NCBI RefSeq assembly: GCF_029893355.1
Contig: NZ_JARZAI010000037.1
Location: 1 to 64,000, forward strand
Direction: 5' to 3'
From: Kitasatospora sp. MAA4
GTDB taxonomy: Bacteria; Actinomycetota; Actinomycetes; Streptomycetales; Streptomycetaceae
Length of the DNA: 64,000 bases
The notes below the pieces were generated by a model. The model ran no database searches. It was not told where the DNA came from and saw only the letters and a list, made by a program, of their open reading frames with translations. Shown in pieces: positions 17,026-26,856 of this stretch (position 1 is its first letter; every line of letters starts with the position of its first letter). The position numbers and the translations under genes are program-made.

Positions 17026-18726
17026 ATGCCCCCCACACTCGCCGCAGTCGTGCGCAATTCCTCGCTCCACCTGACGGTCCTGGCCGGCGCGGACCACCTG
17101 GAGCGACCGGTCCGCTGGGTGCACACCAGTGAGCTGGACGACCCCACGCCGTTCCTCGAGGGCGGCGAGCTGCTGCTCACCACCGGCATCAAACTGGGAC
17201 GCAGTGCGAAGAACCTTCAGGCGTACGTCCACCGGTTGGCGGATGCCGGGGTGGTGGGTCTGGGCCTCGGTGTCGGGCTCTCGCACGCCGAGGTCCCGCA
17301 GCCGCTGGTGGACGCCGCCGCGCAGCGCGGGCTGCCGCTGCTCAGGGTGCCCGAGCCGACGCCGTTCATCGCGATCAGCAAGGCCGTCTCGGCGGCGCTG
17401 GCGGCCGAGCAGTACGAGGCGGTGACCACCAGCTTCGAGGCGCAGGAGGAGCTGACCCGGGCCGCGCTCGGGCAGAACGGCACCGCCGCGGTGGTCCGCA
17501 AGCTGGCCGCCCGGCTCGGCGGCTGGGCCGCGCTGTACGACAGCTCCGGCGCGCTCTCGGTGGTCGCCCCGGACTGGGCCGCGCGGCGGGCCGCCCGGCT
17601 GGCGTCCGAGGTGGACCGGCTGCGCCGCCGTCCGGCGCCGGCCAGTGCCGCGCTGCAGGGCCGTTCCCCCGGGTTCGACACCGCCGACGAGGACTTCGTG
17701 GTGGTGCAGTCGCTGGGCGCCGACCGCCGGGCCCGCGGCTTCCTCGCGGTCGGCACCGAGGACCGGATCACCCCGACCGAGCGCTACGTCCTGAACGCCG
17801 CGGTCGCGCTGCTCACGCTGACCCTGGAGCGTTCGCGCGAGCTGCGCCACGCCGAGGAGCGGATGGGCGCGGCGCTGCTGCGGCTGGTGCTGGCCGGGCA
17901 GGTGCCGACGGCGCGCCAGGTCGCCACGGGACTGTTCGGCGGGCTGCCGGAGGGGACCGTACGGGTCCTGGTGGCCGGTCCCGCCCTGGGCGCGGACCGC
18001 AGCGAGAAGGCCGACAAGGCGGACAAGGGTGCCAAGGGCGCCAAGGGCGATCGGAGTGTCGCCGAGCGGAGCGACCAGGACGCCCCGCTGCACGACCTCA
18101 CCGAGCTGGCCGAACGGGCCGAGCAGGCCGGCGGCCGGGTCGGCGAGAAGCTGCTGGTGGCCCGCGAGACCGTCCCGAGGGAGGGGCGCGACGCCAAGGA
18201 CGAGAAGGGTAAGGACGGCCCCGCGCCGGTCGAGCGGCTGGTGCTGCTCGCGGTGGACGGCGGCGCGGTGCACCGGGCCTGCCTGGGCGCGGTCGAGGAG
18301 CACGCGGGCCTGGCCCTCGGCGTCTCCGCCCCGGCGCCGATCGAGGAGGCGGGCGCCGCCTTCGCCCAGGCCGAGCGGGCCCTCGCGGTGGCGCTGCGCG
18401 GCGGTCGCCGCTCGGTGGGCCACGAGGAGGTCGGCGCGGGTTCGCTGCTGCCGCTGCTCGGCGAGGACGCCGTGACGGCCTTCGCCGAGGGCCTGCTGCG
18501 TCCGCTGCGCGAGCACGACCGGACGGCCCGTGGCGACCTGGTCGCCTCGCTGCGCGCCTGGCTCTCCCGGCACGGCCAGTGGGACGCCGCCGCCGCCGAC
18601 CTCGGCGTGCACCGGCACACCCTGCGCTACCGGATGCGCCGGGTCGAGGAGCTGCTCGGCCGTTCGCTGGACGACACCGACGTCCGGATGGAGCTCTGGC
18701 TCGCGCTCCGCTCCGGGGAGGACTAG
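17026..18726 (+). CDS. PucR family transcriptional regulator
   Basis: A 566-residue regulator. The N-terminal PucR sensing domain (residues about 8-125) shows LERPVRWVHTSELDDPTPFL and LLLTTGIKL. A GGDEF-like middle region follows, and the C-terminal helix-turn-helix (about 495-560) contains QWDAAAADLGVHRHTLRYRMRR, shown here as the recognition segment. Relatives control purine or GABA catabolism, and the position beside gabT and a semialdehyde dehydrogenase suggests it activates those. Two very charged insertions rich in Lys, Asp and Gly (residues about 325-350 and about 385-400) interrupt the middle domain and are built from short DNA repeats. The ATG at 17026 has GAAGG upstream; the in-frame extension to 16909 is not family-like. 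Confidence 0.88.
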   Translation: MPPTLAAVVRNSSLHLTVLAGADHLERPVRWVHTSELDDPTPFLEGGELLLTTGIKLGRSAKNLQAYVHRLADAGVVGLGLGVGLSHAEVPQPLVDAAAQRGLPLLRVPEPTPFIAISKAVSAALAAEQYEAVTTSFEAQEELTRAALGQNGTAAVVRKLAARLGGWAALYDSSGALSVVAPDWAARRAARLASEVDRLRRRPAPASAALQGRSPGFDTADEDFVVVQSLGADRRARGFLAVGTEDRITPTERYVLNAAVALLTLTLERSRELRHAEERMGAALLRLVLAGQVPTARQVATGLFGGLPEGTVRVLVAGPALGADRSEKADKADKGAKGAKGDRSVAERSDQDAPLHDLTELAERAEQAGGRVGEKLLVARETVPREGRDAKDEKGKDGPAPVERLVLLAVDGGAVHRACLGAVEEHAGLALGVSAPAPIEEAGAAFAQAERALAVALRGGRRSVGHEEVGAGSLLPLLGEDAVTAFAEGLLRPLREHDRTARGDLVASLRAWLSRHGQWDAAAADLGVHRHTLRYRMRRVEELLGRSLDDTDVRMELWLALRSGED

Positions 18727-18856
18727 GCCGAGGTGGAGTGCCCGGGGGCCGCCGCGCTACGGACCGGACAACCCCGCGAGGTGGCCTCCCGACCTACCGT
18801 GGTGTCAGGCCCCACAGCGGTGGAGCAGTGACGACGAGGAGAGGGCCGGTACGACC

Positions 18857-20305
<1,449 letters not shown>

Positions 20306-20332
20306 TCCAGCTCGCAGTACCGCTGTACCACC

Positions 20333-20362
20333 GGCGCACCGTCCCTCCCGGGGCGGTGCGCC
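20333..20362 (+). terminator. Candidate terminator after aldehyde dehydrogenase
   Basis: GGCGCACC pairs with GGTGCGCC (8 bp) across a 14-base loop, 28 bases after the stop codon and just before dxr. No T tract follows. Confidence 0.5.
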
Positions 20363-20393
20363 GCCGCGCGTGCGGCAGGCCACAATGGACTCC

Positions 20394-21623
20394 ATGAACT
20401 CGCTCGCCCACCCGCAGCTGCGCTTCACCCCCGTCGTCGACGACCCGTCAGGTCCCAGGGAGCTGGTGATCCTCGGCTCCACCGGTTCGATCGGCACCCA
20501 GGCCATCGACATCGTGCTGCGCAACCCGCAGCGCTTCCGGGTGGTGGCCCTCTCGGCGGCCGGCGGCCAGGTCGAGCTGCTCGCCGAGCAGGCCTTCCGG
20601 CTGGGCGTGCACACCGTCGCGGTGGCCCGCCCGGAGGCCGAGCCCGCGCTGCGCGCCGCGCTGGCCGCGCAGGCCGCCGGACGCCCGCTGCCGACCGTGC
20701 TGGCGGGCCCGGACGCCGCCACCGAGCTGGCGGCCCTGCCCTGCCACTCGGTGCTGAACGGGATCACCGGGTCGATCGGCCTGGCGCCCACGCTGGCCGC
20801 GCTGCGGGCCGGCCGGGTGCTGGTGCTGGCCAACAAGGAGTCGCTGATCGTCGGCGGCCCGCTGGTCAAGGCGGTCGCGAAGCCTGGTCAGATCGTCCCG
20901 GTGGACTCCGAGCACGCCGCGCTCTTCCAGGCGCTGAGCAGCGGCACCCCGCGCGAGGTGCGCCGCCTGGTGGTGACCGCCAGCGGCGGCCCGTTCCGCG
21001 GCCGGACCCGCGACCAGCTGGCCGCCGTCACCCCCAAGGACGCCCTGGCCCACCCGACCTGGGCGATGGGGCCGGTGGTGACCATCAACTCGGCCACCCT
21101 GGTCAACAAGGGCCTGGAGGTCATCGAGGCCCACCTGCTCTACGACATCCCGTTCGATCGGATCGACGTGGTGGTCCATCCGCAGTCGGTGGTCCACTCG
21201 ATGGTGGAGTACACGGACGGCTCCACGCTCGCCCAGGCCAGCCCGCCCGACATGCGGATGCCGATCGCGCTCGGCCTGGGCTGGCCGGACCGGGTGCCGG
21301 ACGCCGCCCCGGGCTGCGACTGGACCAAGGCCACCAGCTGGGACTTCTTCCCGCTGGACGACGAGGCGTTCCCGGCTGTGGGGCTGGCCCGCGAGGTGGG
21401 TACGCTCGGCGGCACGGCACCGGCCGTCTTCAACGCCGCCAACGAGGAGTGCGTGGACGCGTTCCTCAAGGGCAGGCTGGCCTTCACGGGCATCGTGGAC
21501 ACGGTGGCCAAGGTGGTCGCCGAGCACGGGACCCCGGCTGCGGGAACTTCTCTGACGGTCGAGGACGTCCTGGATGCGGAGGGTTGGGCCCGCGCGCGGG
21601 CCCGCGAACTCGCGGCGGGCTGA
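20394..21623 (+). CDS. dxr: 1-deoxy-D-xylulose 5-phosphate reductoisomerase
   Basis: A 409-residue enzyme of the MEP isoprenoid pathway that converts 1-deoxyxylulose 5-phosphate to methylerythritol 4-phosphate with NADPH. The NADPH fold is at the N-terminus (LGSTGSIGTQAIDIVLRNP). The metal and substrate site shows NKESLIVGG, VDSEHAALFQ and TASGGPFRG, and the lid region is MGPVVTINSATLVNKGLEVIEA (residues about 215-236), followed by HPQSVVHSMVEY. Three starts are in frame (20370 GTG, 20385 ATG, 20394 ATG) and none has a strong ribosome site; 20394 is closest to the family N-terminus. The site-2 protease and ispG genes follow in the same direction. Confidence 0.95.
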   Translation: MNSLAHPQLRFTPVVDDPSGPRELVILGSTGSIGTQAIDIVLRNPQRFRVVALSAAGGQVELLAEQAFRLGVHTVAVARPEAEPALRAALAAQAAGRPLPTVLAGPDAATELAALPCHSVLNGITGSIGLAPTLAALRAGRVLVLANKESLIVGGPLVKAVAKPGQIVPVDSEHAALFQALSSGTPREVRRLVVTASGGPFRGRTRDQLAAVTPKDALAHPTWAMGPVVTINSATLVNKGLEVIEAHLLYDIPFDRIDVVVHPQSVVHSMVEYTDGSTLAQASPPDMRMPIALGLGWPDRVPDAAPGCDWTKATSWDFFPLDDEAFPAVGLAREVGTLGGTAPAVFNAANEECVDAFLKGRLAFTGIVDTVAKVVAEHGTPAAGTSLTVEDVLDAEGWARARARELAAG

Positions 21624-21681
21624 TGGTCGTCGGTGTCCGGGTGCATGATGGCGAGTGGAGCGGCATGACGGAGGACCAGCA

Positions 21682-22986
21682 GTGACTGCAGTGATGACGG
21701 TGCTCGGCATCGTGGTCTTTATCGTCGGGCTCTTGTTCTCGATCGCGTGGCACGAGCTCGGCCACCTCTCGACGGCCAAGCTCTTCGGCATCCGGGTGCC
21801 GCAGTACATGGTCGGCTTCGGGCCGACCGTGTGGTCGCGCAGGAAGGGCGACACCGAGTACGGCTTCAAGGCCATCCCGCTGGGCGGCTACATCCGCATG
21901 ATCGGGATGTTCCCGCCGGGCGCCGACGGGCGGATCACCAAGCGCAGCAGCTCGCCGTGGCGCTCGATGATCGAGGACGCCCGGGAGGCCTCCTACGAGG
22001 AGCTGCAGCCCGGCGACGAGGACCGGCTCTTCTACACCCGCAGGCCGTGGAAGCGCGTCATCGTGATGTTCGCCGGGCCGTTCATGAACCTGATCCTGGC
22101 GTTCGTGCTCTTCCTGGTCACCATGATGGGCTTCGGCGTGCAGCAGTCGCTGCCGACCGTCCGCTCGGTCTCCCAGTGCGTGGTCCCGGCCAGCCAGGCC
22201 AGCGACACCTGCAAGCCCGACGCGCCGTCCTCGCCGGCCGCCGCGGCCGGTCTGAAGCCGGGCGACAGCTTCGTCTCCTTCGGCGGCGACAGGATCCACG
22301 ACTACCAGCAGCTGCAGGACGACATCCGCAGGTCGGCCGGGCAGACCGTGCCGATCGTGGTGAAGCGCGACGGACAGCAGGTGACGCTCTCGGCGACCAT
22401 CCGGACCAACGTGCTCGCCAAGGTCGATGCCAACGGCGACCCGATCCAGGGCCAGACCGTGACCGCCGGCTTCCTCGGCATCTCGCCGACCACCGGCGTG
22501 GTCCGACTGGGCTTCGACGCGAGCGTCAGCCGGATGAGCGACATGGCACGCACCGGCATCGGCTCGCTGGTCGCGCTGCCCGGCAAGATCCCCGCCCTGT
22601 GGGACTCGGTCTTCGAGGGCACCCCGCGCTCCGCCGACTCCCCGATCGGCATGGTCGGCGCGGCCCGGGTGGGCGGCGAGGTGGCGGCGCTGCACCTGCC
22701 GGCCTCGCAGCGGATCGCCTTCCTGGTGAACCTGCTGGCCGGCGTCAACCTCTCGCTCTTCCTGTTCAACATGCTGCCGCTGCTCCCGCTGGACGGCGGC
22801 CACGTGGCCGGCGCCCTCTGGGAGTCGGTGCGCCGCCGGGCCGCCAAGCTCTTCCAGCGCCCGGACCCGGGCCCCTTCGACGTCGCCAAGCTGATGCCGG
22901 TGGCGTACGTGGTGGCGACCATCTTCATCGGCTTCACGCTGTTGGTGCTGGTCGCGGACGTGATCAACCCGGTCAAGATCAGTTAG
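21682..22986 (+). CDS. Site-2 intramembrane metalloprotease (RseP/Rip1 type)
   Basis: A 434-residue polytopic zinc protease of family M50. The catalytic HELGH (residues about 20-24) is in the first membrane helix; the second metal site is NMLPLLPLDGGHV in the third conserved helix (about residue 370). Between them is one PDZ domain (SPAAAAGLKPGDSFVSFGG, about residues 185-260) that gates substrate access. Such enzymes cut transmembrane anti-sigma factors and similar proteins within the membrane. The start is a GTG at 21682 with GGAGG 8 bases upstream. It sits between dxr and ispG, as is common in actinomycetes and other bacteria. Confidence 0.92.
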   Translation: MTAVMTVLGIVVFIVGLLFSIAWHELGHLSTAKLFGIRVPQYMVGFGPTVWSRRKGDTEYGFKAIPLGGYIRMIGMFPPGADGRITKRSSSPWRSMIEDAREASYEELQPGDEDRLFYTRRPWKRVIVMFAGPFMNLILAFVLFLVTMMGFGVQQSLPTVRSVSQCVVPASQASDTCKPDAPSSPAAAAGLKPGDSFVSFGGDRIHDYQQLQDDIRRSAGQTVPIVVKRDGQQVTLSATIRTNVLAKVDANGDPIQGQTVTAGFLGISPTTGVVRLGFDASVSRMSDMARTGIGSLVALPGKIPALWDSVFEGTPRSADSPIGMVGAARVGGEVAALHLPASQRIAFLVNLLAGVNLSLFLFNMLPLLPLDGGHVAGALWESVRRRAAKLFQRPDPGPFDVAKLMPVAYVVATIFIGFTLLVLVADVINPVKIS

Positions 22987-23105
22987 ACCCCGGGGCAGGG
23001 CGCGTGTGCTCGCGTCCTCCCGGGTGCCGTACCGTTGCAGCCGGGCGTGCCGCCAGTCGCGCGCCCGGCTGGTCCATCACCTCAACCCCGGGGAACCCTG
23101 CGCAC

Positions 23106-24266
23106 ATGACCGCGATCTCGCTCGGTATTCCGTCCCTGCCGCTCAAGCCGCTTGCCACTCGTCGGGTTTCCCGGCAGATCATGGTCGGGAACGTTCCGGT
23201 CGGTGGTGACGCGCCGGTGTCGGTGCAGTCGATGACCACGACGGTGACGGCCGACATCAATGCGACGCTGCAGCAGATCGCGCAGCTGACGGCGTCGGGC
23301 TGCCAGATCGTGCGGGTGGCGGTGCCGACGCAGGACGACGCGGACGCGTTGCCGATCATCGCGCGGAAGTCGGGGATCCCGGTGATCGCGGACATCCACT
23401 TCCAGCCGAAGTACGTGTTCGCGGCGATCGAGGCGGGGTGTGCGGCGGTTCGGGTGAACCCGGGGAACATCAAGCAGTTCGACGACAAGGTCGGCGAGAT
23501 CGCGAAGGCGGCGGCGGAGGCGGGGACGCCGATCCGGATCGGTGTGAACGCGGGGTCGCTGGACCGGCGGTTGCTGGAGAAGTACGGGCGGGCGACGCCG
23601 GAGGCTTTGGTGGAGTCGGCGCTGTGGGAGTGCTCGCTGTTCGAGGAGCACGGCTTCCGTGACATCAAGATCTCGGTGAAGCACAACGACCCGGTCGTGA
23701 TGATCAACGCGTACCGGCAGTTGGCGGCGGCGTGCGACTACCCGCTGCACCTGGGGGTGACGGAGGCGGGTCCGGCGTTCCAGGGGACGATCAAGTCGGC
23801 GGTGGCGTTCGGTGCGCTGCTGTCGGAGGGGATCGGGGACACGATCCGGGTGTCGCTGTCGGCTCCTCCGGTGGAGGAGGTGAAGGTCGGCAACCAGATC
23901 CTGGAGTCGCTGAACCTGCGCCAGCGGGGTCTGGAGATTGTGTCGTGCCCCTCGTGCGGTCGGGCGCAGGTGGATGTGTACAAGCTGGCGGAGGAGGTCA
24001 CCGCGGGGCTTGAGGGCATGGAGGTGCCGCTGCGGGTGGCGGTGATGGGCTGTGTGGTGAACGGTCCGGGTGAGGCGCGTGAGGCGGACCTGGGTGTGGC
24101 GTCGGGCAACGGCAAGGGCCAGATCTTCGTGAAGGGCGAGGTCATCAAGACCGTCCCGGAGTCGAAGATCGTCGAGACGCTGATCGAGGAGGCGCTCAAG
24201 CTCGCCGAGCAGATGCAGGCCGAGGGCGTGGAGTCCGGCGCCCCGACCGTGATCGCCGCCGACTGA
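23106..24266 (+). CDS. ispG: 4-hydroxy-3-methylbut-2-enyl diphosphate synthase (flavodoxin)
   Basis: A 386-residue iron-sulfur enzyme of the MEP pathway that converts MEcPP to HMBPP. The TIM-barrel part shows VQSMTTTVTADINATLQQI, ADIHFQP, RVNPGNIK and NAGSLDRRLLEKYG. The 4Fe-4S ligands are in CPSCGR and CVVNGPGEAREADLG. Length and motifs are complete. The ATG at 23106 matches the family start; the frame is open far upstream but that part overlaps the protease gene in another frame. From about 23,130 to 24,100 the gene uses G-ending codons, while the last 50 codons return to the C-ending codons typical of the window. A strong terminator follows. Confidence 0.95.
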   Translation: MTAISLGIPSLPLKPLATRRVSRQIMVGNVPVGGDAPVSVQSMTTTVTADINATLQQIAQLTASGCQIVRVAVPTQDDADALPIIARKSGIPVIADIHFQPKYVFAAIEAGCAAVRVNPGNIKQFDDKVGEIAKAAAEAGTPIRIGVNAGSLDRRLLEKYGRATPEALVESALWECSLFEEHGFRDIKISVKHNDPVVMINAYRQLAAACDYPLHLGVTEAGPAFQGTIKSAVAFGALLSEGIGDTIRVSLSAPPVEEVKVGNQILESLNLRQRGLEIVSCPSCGRAQVDVYKLAEEVTAGLEGMEVPLRVAVMGCVVNGPGEAREADLGVASGNGKGQIFVKGEVIKTVPESKIVETLIEEALKLAEQMQAEGVESGAPTVIAAD

Positions 24267-24287
24267 CCACGGCGCATGGAGCCGGAT

Positions 24288-24327
24288 CGGCAGGGGGGTC
24301 GTCCGCAGGCGGAGGACCCCCCTGCCG
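24288..24327 (+). terminator. Terminator after ispG
   Basis: CGGCAGGGGGGTC pairs perfectly with GACCCCCCTGCCG (13 bp), with further pairing inside the loop, and is followed directly by TTT. It lies 22 bases after the ispG stop. Confidence 0.85.
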
Positions 24328-24381
24328 TTTGCCGCTCACGGCGGCGGAGTAGGGTGCCGCGATGCCGTTGAATGAGGTGCT

Positions 24382-25275
24382 GTGCTCGATCGAGGTGTGA
24401 TGCTCCCCAGCTCGTTGCAGGCCGCACGGGCACTCATTGCCACCCGGGTCCTGGACGGCCCGGATCTCGCGGACACCCTGGAGGTGCTGCGCCGGGACCC
24501 GGTGGTCAACGCGTTCGTCGCGACCCGGGTCGAGGCGGTCGGGCTCGACCCGTGGCGGCTCGGCGGTGAGATGTGGGGCTGGTCCGACCGGGACGGCCGA
24601 CTGGAGTCGCTCTGCTACGCCGGCGCCAACCTGGTCCCGATCAACGCCGGCCCTGAGGCGGTCCGGGCCTTCGCCGAACGGGCCCGCCGGCAGGGGCGGC
24701 GCTGCTCCTCGATCGTCGGCCCGGCCGAGTCGACGGCCGCCCTCTGGGCGCTGCTGGAACGCAGCTGGGGGCCGGCCCGCGAGGTCCGCGGCCACCAGCC
24801 GCTGCTGGCCACCACCGAGCCGTCCGCGGAGGTGGCGCCCGATCCGCTGGTCCGCCGCGTTCGCAAGGACGAGATCGACCTGCTGATGCCGGCCTGCGTG
24901 GCGATGTTCACCGAGGAGGTCGGGGTCTCCCCGCTGGCCGGTGACGGCGGGCTGCTCTACCAGGCCCGGGTGGCCGAACTCGTGGGCGGCGGACGCTCGT
25001 TCGCCCATATCTCGGAGCAGGGCGAGGTGATCTTCAAGGCCGAGATAGGCGCCGTCACCCAGGGCGCCTGCCAGATCCAGGGGGTCTGGGTCGCCCCCGC
25101 CCACCGCGGCCGCCGGCTCTCCGAGACGGGGATGGCGGCGGTGCTGGAGATCGCGCTGCGCGAGGTCGCGCCCGTGGTCAGCCTCTACGTCAACGACTAC
25201 AACCTGCCGGCCCGCGCCGCCTACCAGCGGGTCGGTTTCCGCGAGATCGGCGCGTTCATGTCGGTACTCTTCTGA
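24382..25275 (+). CDS. GNAT acetyltransferase with DUF4081 domain
   Basis: A 297-residue protein. The N-terminal half (residues about 20-140) matches DUF4081 (VEAVGLDPWRLGGEMWGW, SLCYAGANLVPI, GRRCSSIVGPAESTAALW), and the C-terminal half is a GNAT acetyl-CoA-dependent N-acetyltransferase with QIQGVWVAPAHRGRRLSETG (acetyl-CoA loop) and SLYVNDYNLPARAAYQRVGF. The acceptor is unknown. The start may be the GTG at 24382 or the ATG at 24400; neither has an ideal ribosome site. The next GNAT gene starts two bases after its stop, so the two are co-transcribed. Confidence 0.85.
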   Translation: MLDRGVMLPSSLQAARALIATRVLDGPDLADTLEVLRRDPVVNAFVATRVEAVGLDPWRLGGEMWGWSDRDGRLESLCYAGANLVPINAGPEAVRAFAERARRQGRRCSSIVGPAESTAALWALLERSWGPAREVRGHQPLLATTEPSAEVAPDPLVRRVRKDEIDLLMPACVAMFTEEVGVSPLAGDGGLLYQARVAELVGGGRSFAHISEQGEVIFKAEIGAVTQGACQIQGVWVAPAHRGRRLSETGMAAVLEIALREVAPVVSLYVNDYNLPARAAYQRVGFREIGAFMSVLF

Positions 25276-25276
25276 G

Positions 25277-25828
25277 ATGCAGTTGTCCGAGGTGACCATC
25301 GAGCCGATCGACCTGGCGGCCTGGGCGCCGTACGCGCTGGAGGTGCAGTCGGCCGCCTTCGGGCTCTCGCCGGAGGAGGTCGCGGTCCGGCTGCAGATCG
25401 TCGGTCGGCACGCGCAGCAGCCGGGGGTGCTGGCGCTCGGTGCGCTCTGCGGCGGCCGACTGGTCGGCTTCGGCTACGGCATGCCGAACCTGCGCGAGCA
25501 CTGGTGGAGCACCGTCATCCAGCCCTATCTGGAGGCGCGCGGCTACGGGGACTGGCTGGACGAGGTCTTCGCCGTCACCGAGCTGCACGTGCTGCCGCAG
25601 TACCAGGGCTGCGGTCTGGGCAGCGCGCTGATCCGCACCCTGTGCGAGCGCTCGGGCAGGCACCGCAGCATCCTCTCGGCGATCGACGCCGAGACCCCGG
25701 CCCGCCGGCTCTACCGCTCGCTCGGATACCGGGACCTGGCCCGGGCGGTGCGCTTCCCGAACACCGACCGCCCGTACGCTGTGATGGGCGCCCGGCTCCC
25801 GCTGCTGGACCGCTGGAGCCAGGGCTAG
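25277..25828 (+). CDS. GNAT family acetyltransferase
   Basis: A 183-residue single-domain GNAT acetyltransferase. The acetyl-CoA loop is ELHVLPQYQGCGLGSALIR (residues about 100-118), with LSAIDAETPARRLYRSLGYR as the C-terminal helix-turn. It is translationally coupled to the DUF4081-GNAT gene: its ATG lies directly after that stop (one base between). The acceptor substrate is unknown. Confidence 0.86.
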   Translation: MQLSEVTIEPIDLAAWAPYALEVQSAAFGLSPEEVAVRLQIVGRHAQQPGVLALGALCGGRLVGFGYGMPNLREHWWSTVIQPYLEARGYGDWLDEVFAVTELHVLPQYQGCGLGSALIRTLCERSGRHRSILSAIDAETPARRLYRSLGYRDLARAVRFPNTDRPYAVMGARLPLLDRWSQG

Positions 25829-25841
25829 GCCCCAGAGCCGC

Positions 25842-26765
25842 TCAGAGCCAGCCCGCGAACTCCAGGGAGAGCTCGGCCTCCTGGGCGTCGCCGGCCTCCA
25901 GGCTCCACAGCCCGGCCGCGACGGTGCGCAGCAGCGTCCAGCCGCGCAACCGGTCGTGGTCCACGTCCACGGCGTCGGCGAGCAGGTGCAGGCGGCGCCG
26001 GGCCGCGCCGCGCGGGCCGGGCGAGCCGGCCAGCGTGTCCTTGCGGTCCTGGGCCAGCCAGGCCAGGTCGTAGGCGCGTTCGCCGACCAGCGGCTTGGGG
26101 TCGATGGCCAGCCAGGGTGCCCGGTCGGCGGCCATCACGTTGCCGTGGTGGAAGTCGCCGTGCAGCAGGTACTGCTCGGGCTCGGAGGCCAGCAGCCCGG
26201 CCGCCGTCTCCAGCGCCTCGTCGACCAGCGGCTGCGCGTCCACCCGCTCCGCCAGCGGCCGACGACGTCTCAGTTCCGCGCTGAGGACGCCCACGTGCTC
26301 GGCCACCGAGGTGAACGGGTGGCCCTCACCGGGCGGCGTCCAGAGCCGTTGCAGCAGGCCGGCCGCCTCCAGCATCGCCTTCGCCTCGGCCAGCGAGCGC
26401 AGCGGGATGTCACCGTGCAGCCGCTCCAGCAGCAGCATGCCGTCGGCGGGCTCGGCGGCCAGCAGCAGCACCGCGCCGCGGCCGGCCCAGTGGGTGAGCG
26501 CGGCGTGCTCCTGGGCGGTCTCGGGGGTGATCAGCCCGGCCTTGAGCACGGCCGGCGCGCCGTCGTCGCGGCGGACGTAGCCGATCAGGCTGAGCCGTCC
26601 GCCCGGCTCGAAGATCCGGTCCAGGGTGAGGTCCCAGCGGGCGAGCTGTTCGGTGAAGCGGGTGGGCAGCTGGGCCAGCCAGGCCGCGCCGCGCTCGCCC
26701 TCCCAGCGCAGGACGGTGTCCCGCAGCCGGTCCGGGATGCTGAACTGCCCTGCTGCTGCCGACAT
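25842..26765 (-). CDS. Aminoglycoside/hydroxyurea phosphotransferase-like kinase (APH(6) type)
   Basis: A 307-residue kinase-fold protein resembling the APH_6_hur family (streptomycin 6-kinase and hydroxyurea kinase). It shows the ATP-site segment GGRLSLIGYVRRDDGAPAVLKAG, the catalytic loop LHGDFHHGNVMAAD (residues about 198-211) with the catalytic Asp and Asn, and LAIDPKPLVGERAYDLAWL (about 214-232) with the metal Asp. Chromosomal copies are common in Streptomyces and need not give resistance; the substrate is not known. It converges on the GNAT gene with a 13-base gap. Confidence 0.85.
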   Translation of the reverse strand: MSAAAGQFSIPDRLRDTVLRWEGERGAAWLAQLPTRFTEQLARWDLTLDRIFEPGGRLSLIGYVRRDDGAPAVLKAGLITPETAQEHAALTHWAGRGAVLLLAAEPADGMLLLERLHGDIPLRSLAEAKAMLEAAGLLQRLWTPPGEGHPFTSVAEHVGVLSAELRRRRPLAERVDAQPLVDEALETAAGLLASEPEQYLLHGDFHHGNVMAADRAPWLAIDPKPLVGERAYDLAWLAQDRKDTLAGSPGPRGAARRRLHLLADAVDVDHDRLRGWTLLRTVAAGLWSLEAGDAQEAELSLEFAGWL

Positions 26766-26856
26766 GCTGGCCTTCCGGTCGGGTCCTCGCCCTGTGTGCT
26801 ACCTGTCCATTGTCGGCCAAGACGCGCTGGTCAGCGCGGGTGGCACGCCACAGGGC

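Noticed and set aside
21747..24266. Plus-strand ORF of 839 codons over the protease and ispG
   Set aside because: The first 450 codons lie out of frame inside the site-2 protease gene. IspG begins at 23106.
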